Made by a program: the position numbers and the translations under genes. Shown here piece after piece: positions 1 through 9,600 of a DNA stretch of 10,831 bases. Location of the stretch: positions 1-10,831 of the forward strand of contig JAOXYB010059446.1 in NCBI GenBank assembly GCA_028565635.1. The letters are read 5' to 3'. This stretch comes from Phoronis ovalis. Its lineage: Eukaryota > Phoronida > Phoronidae. How positions within the stretch are numbered: the stretch's first letter is position 1; each line of letters begins with the position of its first letter. The notes under the pieces are model-generated. The model saw only the letters and a program-made list of their open reading frames with translations. It was not told the DNA's origin and did not search any database.

Positions 1-28
1 TATATATTATATATATATATATATATAT
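1..28. repeat. (AT)n microsatellite
   Basis: An almost pure TA dinucleotide run at the very edge of the window, broken by one extra T. It probably continues to the left. Confidence 0.9.
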
Positions 29-426
29 GATGCATAATTTTATAATTTTGTTACCGCAACTTACGGTTCTGAATTAAACTGATTTGATCAAATTACATGG
101 TTTATTAACTTCTAATGGTCGATTAAATACAAACTGTCAGTTTATGAAAAATATTACAATCTGCCATGTTTATCTAACGAAGGATGAAATGTTCAATCCA
201 TGTCGGTGCATTTTATTGTAAATCGGTCGCCAAATAAATCGACAACCAAAAAAGAAAAAAACGTCGACAAAAATAATTTACAAAATTTTTAAAAAATGCC
301 AAAAAATGGTCTCCAAAAGACGATCATCGCACTTAACAGACCAAGGCAATGCTCGCTGCTCGCACTTAACGCACCTAACCCCCGTATAGCCCTATTATCA
401 GGCCCGTGAAATCTATGCCATATTAA
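29..426. other. upstream non-coding DNA
   Basis: No convincing coding sequence is seen on either strand. The stretch is AT-rich apart from a less AT-rich patch at about 325-415, in which the decamer cgcacttaac occurs twice about 32 bp apart. It lies upstream of the candidate promoter and may hold distal regulatory sites, but nothing specific can be named. Confidence 0.5.
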
Positions 427-488
427 TTAAAGCATTGTTTAATTAAATATTATATGGGTGGATTGCGGCAAATTTAACAATGCTTTAA
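427..488. promoter_or_regulatory. 13-bp inverted repeat with paired Sox-like sites
   Basis: The arm ttaaagcattgtt (427-439) is repeated as its exact reverse complement aacaatgctttaa (476-488), with a 36-bp spacer. Each arm contains CATTGTT/AACAATG, the known core bound by Sox HMG proteins. TAAT-type homeodomain-like sequence (attaatta, taattaaat, ctaataatta) flanks both arms. The right arm ends 17 bp before a TATA box. The symmetry is seen directly; a role as a promoter-proximal regulatory element is inferred. Confidence 0.4.
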
Positions 489-505
489 CTAATAATTAGT
501 TTGCT

Positions 506-544
506 TATAAATATGTTTCTTTTACGTGACAATTTCATTCATCA
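506..544 (+). promoter_or_regulatory. candidate TATA/initiator core promoter
   Basis: TATAAATA lies at 506-513. An initiator-like tcattc has its A at 537, 31 bp from the first T of the TATA box, which is the usual spacing. A better initiator match, TCAGTTT, has its A at 544. Downstream come a short exon with an ATG and a good splice donor (CAG|GTATAT at 609). No other TATA box with this combination was noticed before the signal-peptide exon. In such AT-rich DNA a chance match is possible. Confidence 0.4.
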
Positions 545-591
545 GTTTGATTTGAATTAATTGAAGACGGCACAAGTAGAGAACAAGTTCC

Positions 592-608
592 ATGATTCAG
601 CGTTACAG
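592..608 (+). CDS. candidate exon 1: 5'UTR end and first start codon
   Basis: The ATG at 592 is followed by five codons plus two bases up to the donor CAG|GTATAT. Joined to the acceptor at 3696-3697, the frame runs straight into the signal-peptide ATG, adding MIQRYR to its N-terminus. These basic residues would extend the signal peptide n-region in a typical way. The 5'UTR would begin near 537 or 544. An in-frame join has about a one-in-three chance of arising by accident, so support is moderate. If this exon is wrong, translation starts at 3699. Confidence 0.4.
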
Positions 609-3600
609 GTATATCTTCAAATAATCTATCAATACCTTGCTTCGTAAATATCGACATATTTTGCTTTAAGTTTACTATATGGTGATTTGACGTTATCACA
701 GAAAACATAAAATGTCAATTGTATCGACATATTTTGCTTTAAGTTTACTATATGGTGATTTGACGTTATCACAGAAAACACAAAATGTCAATTGGAATTT
801 AAACAATCCTGGCATATGTTAACTTTGACAACTCAATTCGGTTACATTTATAATATATCTTTTGATTATATTTTCAAGACTAAGTTTAAAACCTATTCCA
901 GAGTTTTACAGCAGATATCTGAATTTTGATTATTCCTTTGAAAATATATTTTTTTCTGTTTTAGTTTCTCTAATTTTCTTCTGTTTTTTAAAGTAACGTA
1001 TTCTTAATTTAGATTTAGATATTCTTAGAGTATTCTTGAAATGAATGACAGCGCATTAGCATTCCAAGTTTCAAAAATAATCTATAGTAAAGCTTTTACA
1101 ATACCATTTTGAAACGTTTGCAACGATAAAATGCTTTTAGTTTCGAAATGTTTTGTATATTAGACATATAAATAGAGGTAAGAAAAGTATTGTAAAATTT
1201 AATAGAAGAGTTGCATTCTTTGACGATTTTTTTTACCTTACAATAGAGAGATACAGACAAATTTTCTAAAATTAATTTTAATTCGTTCTAAGAACTTAAT
1301 AACACTCCTTATTTGAAAAGCTGTACAGAAACTCATATATTATTTGATCTCTTTACGCTTAACGCCGAGCAAACAATCGGGCAAACAACTAAACACGTTC
1401 CCTTTTCCCGCCTTCAGAAAAAAGATTTCCATAAACATGCCATACATTTTCATCAGCGTTTAGGTTTGACGAAATGAAAGCCCATTGCAATACTGTGTAC
1501 AATTTTATTTCTGAGCACATGGTATTTTTGCAATAGAATTTTTATATGAATGATTTAGTAAACGGTTGTCTGATATAATAGCAAAAGCATGTTAACACAG
1601 TCTAACAAGTGTTAGTATAATAAACTGTTAGTAACAATGAAGCAGAACACCAACTGTATTCAGTCTTGGATTGCTAATAAATGTATTTAATTTCGAAATG
1701 TAATGAGGAAGTAAATAATTTCTTTTCGTTTCGGACCCTGAATGTATTCAGGTCGCCGAGGTTTGTAACTGCGATAATTGGGCAATTTAGGAAGGTGTGA
1801 AAGTTATCGATAAATAGCTTGCCACCGTGTCAAGTTTTTAGTTCAGCTCCCAGACACCTTCTGAAAGGCAGCAAATTTTCAAATTAATTTATAAAAGTTT
1901 TGCTTTGTGGCTAAAGAAACAAAAGGAATCCCGGTTTTGTGAAGCTATACTATAGCATTGGCCGCGTGAACCTCCTTGCAATTTGTTGGGTTGCTCGCTG
2001 GCTTCAGTTTTAATTTGTTTTAAGTCACAAATTTTACTTAAGTTCTTTCATCATAATTATTTATGTATTTATTTATTAAGAAAATGTCAGTTACGATTCA
2101 AGTATTTGAGCTTCTTCAATTGTAACAGTTAATACAATAATTTGTAAATTCTGTTTATCTTAATAAACTCCAGCTTTTCCAGTGTCGGAGAGCACTCCAG
2201 CTTTTCCAGTGTCGGAGAGCACTCCCTATAATTATTTTAGAAAAGAATAGTAGTTTCAGAAATAGTACAAGTTATATTCTATGTTGTACTGGTGCTCTGT
2301 CGGAATTGCATTGATAAATAATACAAGTGTTTGCAATATTTCTTATAAACGAAATTACCGTTTAAAAATACTGTAAAATCAGCTTAACTCATTTTCAGCG
2401 ATTTTACCGATATTACCGATACAAATCATGAGTAGCAGGAGATTATCTTTATTTGTAACTGAACAGATATTTCCGCGAAGTGTTGGGCTGTTTACTGGAA
2501 GATTTATACATTGCTATAGAGTTGGATGTAAAAATCAATCCCATCCTTTATAATATAATATAGTATTATATTCCTTACATTATGTTTATATTATTTTTTA
2601 TTCACTGCAAAAAGTGTTGGATCAAACTTACTCTTACAGTGGAAATAATGTTTAGCAATAAAATACAATTTATAAGATTTATATGTAACAGTAATACATG
2701 ATATGCATTGTTCCTGAGAAAATTAAAATTGTTGAATTAAGTGTAACTGTACTACAATGTATACTTACTAAAGTTTAGAAATCCAAAAGATAGAAGCAGC
2801 CATTTTTTGAAAAAAATATTTTTCAGTTTTATTTTCAAAAGTTAAAGTTAAAACTGTGCACAGCATCTTTACAGACATATATACACAGTAGATCTACATT
2901 TATGACTGGATGATCGGTAAATTTCAAAATATCATAACTTATGAACAAAATAAAATTTCCAAAAATATTGAAAAAAATCCTCCCACTTGTTCAATGGCTG
3001 ACACACATTTAACTGAGTGAAAGTAATAGTTTATAATCAAATGCATAGAAATGAATAGACTATTTTATCATTCATTAACTTCATTGGATTGTAATATGAT
3101 ATATGTAGGCTTTTACTTAATCACTTATAAAGATTTATATTTAATTTATATATTAATTAAAAGTTATAGTTCCTAATGAAAATAATCCCTCATTTGCAAA
3201 CTGTTTGACACACATATTAACTCAGTGGAAATAATGTATAACAATAAAATGCACCGAAATGAATTGAACATTTCATTCTTCATTAGATTCACATTAATTA
3301 TTATTAGATAAACTGAGGGTTAGTATTTAATCAATAATTAAAAGTTAACAAATCGTGTAATTTGATCAAAACAAGATTCATGATATGTATCTGTAACTAG
3401 AGTACTGGTAATTAAAAGCAATGCTGTAATGCAATATTTTGTTCACATTGTGCATACCTTTTGTGTACCTTATGCACACATTGAAAGTAGATTTATATTT
3501 AGGTGAGCATGGGACAACCGTTCGAAAAGGCTTTATCGAAATGTCTGATAGGCATCCTGTACAACATTCTCTAAGGGAGCAACGACATTAAGTTATCAAA

Positions 3601-6600
3601 TTTTTATCATATTCCATCTTTCAGTTAATGATATAGGGAAATTCATTTTAAAATTAAGCAGACATTTGCGCAAAATACTCATGTTATTTCATTTCAGAAT
3701 GTGGTTCACGAAGGCAGTTTATCTTGTGATTGTTGCGACTTCTGTTTATGCTAGTAAGTATATGGATTTCTTAAACGATCGAGCTAGCCACACTATGGCC
3801 AGAAATAAATGCGCCAAGTTTTATATAAGTTTTACTCGAGGAATTTTGGTTAATAATCAGAAAACTAGATATCAAAATAATTGTAATGGAATCGTCTTTA
3901 CATTACTAAGCTTATCTGCTTCATGTATGTCATCTTTTTAATTTTACGGTGCTATTCTTTTACCCATCCCGAAATCAAATGATAATGAGATTTCAATTTT
4001 TTGGAATGTTGAAAAAAGGTTTCTGCCCCTTTATAGTTTTAAGTTGAGTGCAATGTTTTGACAAGTTGTGAATAATTTTTTGATGAAATTTGCATTTTTT
4101 TTACTTTAATGTTATGAAGGTACATGCAAATATACATTATTGGTGATTAGAGGGAAATTCAGAAAGCAGGTGGAAAGCATTATATTTACTCATTGTTAAT
4201 ACATTTTGTTTCATGTACATTCTCCCTCAATTCAATTGTATTTTAGGAAGTGGCTTCGTCGTTACTGAGTCATGTCATATAACTTTTAGTTGGTATTTAA
4301 TCTATTTATTGGCAATGATATAAATATATGAACACAACTGCATTCAGCTGGGCCCATATTTTTGGATTTTTCCAGGTACAAAATTTGATATAATAAAAAT
4401 TTCAAGTAAGATTAAAAGATTTTTTGACTCTATTTCATTTTTCTATATCAAATTAAATCATCAAAACATACCAAATTTCAGAATATAACTATTATCAATG
4501 AAATAAGGCGTTATTAATTTTTTAGGCTTAAAACTTCAAAAATACTATAGTTTACAAAATACGTAAAACAACACAAATACTCTTCAGAAATTTTACTAAT
4601 GTCATGATATTCCAATGCAGGAATGAATTATTTTTATTTATGTCAAATTTGGCAAGTATATTTTAGATTTAGCGCATTTATTTTCGGTCACCCTGTACAT
4701 GTACAATCAAGAAATTGTACATCACGTAAAACTAGACCTGTTTTTTACATGGTAGCCATTTTGGATTCAAGATGTCCGGTGAGCATGACTATTATACTAT
4801 AGATTTTCATCTCCTGAGCCTAGCCGAACCCAGCAATAATTTTTATCCCAGTTTCGCTGAAATCGATGTCCAGTCTTTCCATATTATCAAAGATGTTTTC
4901 ACATGTCAACCATTTTATATTTAAGATGGCCGCCAGCTTTTTCTCTTTAGTTTTTTATCTCCAAAACCTAGCAAACATTTTGCTCCAAGTGAAATCGGTC
5001 CATTGCTTTCCGCATGCCTATCTCCATAATCCAATGGATTTCAGAGAGTTATCTCTTACCAACTTTATTTCCTTTTTTTCAGATTCTACAATTACGGAGA
5101 ATGTAGACTGTAAAAGTGATGTACTTGGTTTAGAGTATGTAGGACAAGAGTCACAAACATCGTCGGGAATCACTTGTCAGGCTTGGGCAGCTCAAAGTCC
5201 ATGGCAACATTCAGTTGGAACTAAAGACTCCCAGTTTCCGGATGAGAGCGTAGCAAATGCAAAGAATTACTGCCGCAACCCAGATAATTCTAAGGGACCT
5301 TGGTGTTACACAACAGACCCGGCTCTTAGATTTGATTATTGTAACAATATTAAACTCTGTTCCGAATTGAGTAAGTGTACTAGTTAATGTCTGCCAATCG
5401 TGGAAGAACACCAGTGCAGAGTTGTTAAATAATCCCCAATTACCCATAGCAGTTGTCTGAATAAATGTCTTATTGCCCGGGGGGGTACTCAAGGTTTTTT
5501 GACTACGGGGATGTGCCGCGGAACCCAATCCAAAATTTTAGCTTGTGGTAGCAAACCCAATCCAAATTTTTAGAAATTTTAGTGTAGCAATCCAAATTTG
5601 GTGAAATATAAGGTTAACAATCCAAAATTTTAAAATATTTGAGTAACAATCCATTTTTACGCAAATTGACTGATATAAACCAAATTATTTGCTGTAAGCA
5701 GTGGGTAGCAATCCAAATTTTTCAATTTCCTTACGGTAGCAATCCAAAAAAATACAGTAAGAAGTATACAATCCAAATCCAACATTTTTAACTGGGCTGC
5801 ACACCCCCACCAAAAAATACCTCGAGTACCCCCCGGGTCTTATTGGTTAATGGTACTATTTGAAAAAGATCGCCATCTACGTCGATGGAAGAGTGGTTCT
5901 CAATCTCTAGATCTCAGTCATATACTATGCTGATCAAAACCCCGGATCAAAATACAATGCACTATTCTATTTATAATTTAAGCAAAAAGTGATCCACCTT
6001 TTGACACCAGTTCAAAAGCTGGCCTATTTTTACATGGTTTTATACTATTAAGCTTTGCCTATTGCAAACTCCGGTGCAAACTATATAGTTTCTTAATTGT
6101 TATTCTGTATTCATTATTCGAAAAACAAAGCTCATGATACGTTTAAAAAATAATTAATGAGCGAAATGAGCATCAGATATTACATGTATACTCATCAGCT
6201 GTTTCTGAGCAAAGCTGAGAATATTCAATTATTTGGTATACCCATACTATGGTGGCCCTGAGCTATAGTCAAGATATAAAAAAGTCAATGTTTTTATAAA
6301 AATAGCATGTTGTCGGTTGTCGACTTGCTTGTGTAACACGACAACACTCCGATTTTACTAAATTAGCGTGTTGACGGGTTGTCGACTTGTTTTACAACTG
6401 TTGCATATGTTGTTGAACAAGGCTATAAATATTACATGTGTACATTTGTAAATTTCTTTTCATTTTTACTTCTTATTACTTATCCATATAAAAATCACAA
6501 GATCGACAGCGGGATTGAGAAACATTTTATTTTCTCTTCAGCTCCGCCCCCACCGACAAGCTGTGCGTGTGAAAGTGAGCTTTTAGAGTTAGAGGCGTCT

Positions 6601-9600
6601 ATCAAAACGGATCTGACACAAAGCTTCGAAAACGTGTGTAACACTGAGCTACAAAAACTTAGTGAAAAGTTTACGAACACGATTGATGGCTTGAAAAATA
6701 CTATCGACACTCTAAAGACAGAAGTCACTAATAACCGTGATGAAATCTCTAGCGAAATCACTAATATGAAGAATGAAATAACCACAATTGACGAGACCAT
6801 CAATAGTGTAACTACAAATGTTAATAACATGGGTACTAACTTGACTGATTGCTGCGATGGTGGCGGAAGTGGTGGCAATGGCGGTGGCAACGGTGGATCT
6901 GGAAACAACGTTTACCCAACACCTTACACTCCTAATGAAGATGGTAAGTACCAAATTTTCAGGCAAAACAGCATTTGTAAGTTATCTAGCAGAATATATT
7001 ATGATAATTAGTTCAATGGATGGGAATTATGTAAATTAAAGATTTAAACGTAATTTACAAACAGCGAAATGCGATATAGTGTGTCATTGTGGATATTGTA
7101 ACACTGTCCTTCGATCGTTCATCAATATAATGATACTTTGGTAATAAAAATATCGTACCACAATGGTTTACAACTGGCATGCGTAAGCATACAACGACTA
7201 AGTAACTACACTGAAATGAGAATCGCCCTCTAGTGACTTTATTGCCATTGGATATATAGTTGAAACGGCATTTGTACATTTCTTTTGTTTTGTGATTACA
7301 CTTTGTATATAGCGTGACATGTAATGTTGGTGTCTCAGGATTGAGATCTTGTATGAGGCTTAATTTCATCTATAGTTGATTACGGGTAGCTGATGGATGA
7401 GTTAGATTTATTAAGTATTATATATAAAAATCAAAAAAACTATTATTATACTTACTAATGCTTTTTTAGGTTGTCCTCTTGAAGGCTATGTCGCTCCCTT
7501 ATTTGACGATAGACTCACGGCATCATCACAGTACAGTGCAGCTTATGGCCCTCATAACTGTCGCTTGTATTCTACGGTTTCACCCGGACAATATGGAGGC
7601 TGGCGCGCGAAGACAAGTAATCTGGATCAGTGGATTGAGGTAATTAGAACCAAATACTGTTGATGTGTAATGTATGTCAGTACCTCTAATAAGTTCGGAG
7701 AGGAAAATTATTTTAGTACAAACTATTTCAAAAGTAATCATTTAAGTAAAATGTTGACCCTTAAAGCAACGTCCGCACAGTGTAAAAAACGAATGAGAGT
7801 ACAGACCGAGGAGCTTGCTTTTTGTTTAGCGGACTATAGATAAATTCTGGCAGCACAGCATGTGTGTGATCGACCCCCTACCCGCTTGGTCCACTTTTAT
7901 ACCTATTATTCTAAGCTGCAATTTGATTGGTGTCAAGACTTTCGTGACACTTTATATAGAAATAAATTAAAGGGATTATCATTCTTCTACTTTTCGAGAT
8001 AATAAACAAAAATTGACTAAGGTTAAGTCCAGACATTAGTTGAGAGGGTACGAAATACTAATGGATGGCTTTATTCAGACTGTGATACCCCATTCTGTGA
8101 AATTATATTTCAATTTTAACTGTAATTTTACACTATTTTTAGATTATGTACCTGTTACAGACTTAGTTAAAATTATATATGTGTATGTTACTCTTAAAGT
8201 ATATCTTTCTGTACATGATTCTTTTTAAGGCCGACTTGAGAGAGCCAAAACCCGCCATGAGGATTTCCACGCAAGGGTTTGAAAGCAGCGCGCAATGGGT
8301 AAAATCATATTATCTCAGTATTTCTAACGATCGTAATACATGGACGGATATTTATCAAGACGGGAAACCATTTGAAGGAAATGTGGACACAAATGGTGTA
8401 ATTTCCCATACTTTCAAAAACCCTTTTACCGCAAGATATATTCGTCTTCACCCAGTCACATGGAATTCTGCTATTGCACTTCGTTGGGAGATATATGGGC
8501 CTAACTGCGCAGGTAAATCACTGTTATATATAAATATATATAATTACAAACTCGGTTATATCTGGAATAGCAGTCAATCTTACGATTTAGTTTCAATTCT
8601 TCTATTTTTTTTTAGAGTAAGTATATTCACTTCTGCACTGTCATAAGTATCATATAATATTGAAAGTAAAACAAGTAACAAGTAACTATTTACATATAAC
8701 TTATTAAACATAATAACTCACACAAAGTTTAAAGAAACTTGTTACACTTTAATTTGATAACGTTATATACTGCTAGATACATACATATTTATATCTTTGT
8801 ACAGAATGCTACAGCCAACACTTGATCAACAGTCACGGCGACGGTCTTACAGCTTCATCTGTTTATAACGATTTCTCTGATGCCAGGAATGCTGTTCTCC
8901 TCAGACCAAAAACTGGTATTGAGTATGGCGGATGGGTGGCTAAGACTAATGACATTAATCAATGGATTCAGGTAATCCCCTACATTTAGAATGCATTCAA
9001 ACAATATGGGATTCCAATCTAGTGGCAGAATCCTGGCACTTATTAAGATTTCCTGTTACAATATTTTCTAAATATACATTAGTTGTCTTAGTGCAATATT
9101 AGGGAAGTAATGTTGTTCTCACATTTTTTACTTTAGGCTGACTTTACCAAACCAAAGCCAATTGCATCTGTAGCTACTGAAGGACGCGAAGATGTTGCAC
9201 AATGGGTGAAGACATTTTCTATTTCTTTTTCAAATAATACCAACCAATGGACATATGTTTTGAATGATAATAACAAACCTCGAATCTTTGTAGCTAACAT
9301 TGATAAAAACTCTATTGTGAAGAACACTTTAGACACGATTATTGTAACTCGTTTTCTACGCCTTCATCCAGTTACTTGGAACAGCAACATAGCACTCCGT
9401 TGGCAGGTATATCAACCATCCGGATGTGAAAAATCAGGTAAGCGTTGGATACAAACATTCAATAAAGAACGTTGACGATGACTGAAAATATACGTTCGCT
9501 TGAAGGCTGCACTGGGTAATGTTAAAACATCGCTAAAAAAGATTGATAAATATTAAATTTAATGTATACAATGCCCATCGAGCAAGTGTGCTTTCCACCA

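Larger units (their letters stand above)
609..3697 (+). other. large first intron (candidate), repeat-bearing
   Basis: About 3.1 kb of AT-rich DNA with stops in all frames and no protein domain recognised on either strand. It contains a 73-bp tandem duplication (649-794), a 27-bp tandem duplication (2167-2225) and a degenerate repeat of about 207 bp (2637-3264). It also holds a short 8-bp inverted repeat, TGTGCATA/TATGCACA, at 3449-3456 and 3471-3478. A donor-like AG|GTGAGC at 3503 could end an alternative 5' exon, but nothing else supports one. Confidence 0.4.
5371..6541 (+). other. intron 3 (phase 1) with MITE
   Basis: A 1.17-kb intron. It holds the 362-bp terminal-inverted-repeat element at 5476-5837 and a gtcgac-rich repeat pair at 6303-6392. 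The rest shows nothing recognisable. It ends with the acceptor tttattttctcttcag. Confidence 0.75.

Noticed and set aside
3666-3698. A longer N-terminus reading upstream of the 3699 ATG without splicing
   Set aside because: It would start at a non-ATG codon and pass through a polypyrimidine tract and AG that look like an intron end.
4866-5387. An open frame that starts before the kringle and runs through it
   Set aside because: Its first part is intron read-through containing a decayed repeat. The strong acceptor at 5081-5082 and the phase match with the signal-peptide exon give a better model.
5526-5775. Regular ~30-bp repeats resembling a CRISPR array
   Set aside because: The host is an animal, the repeat copies are imperfect, the spacers resemble each other, and the array lies within transposon ends.
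6495-6908. Minus-strand open frame with a Pro-rich start
   Set aside because: It is the antisense of the coiled-coil and Gly-linker exon. Its proline run is simply the complement of the Gly/Ser/Asn codons.
7055-7369. Minus-strand open frame of about 100 codons in intron 4
   Set aside because: No domain, signal peptide or splice context was seen. The length is within chance for this window.
8040-8228. Open frames just before the D1 second-half exon
   Set aside because: They are AT-rich intron read-through. The exon boundary at 8230 is fixed by its acceptor and by the phase-0 position shared with the other discoidin repeats.
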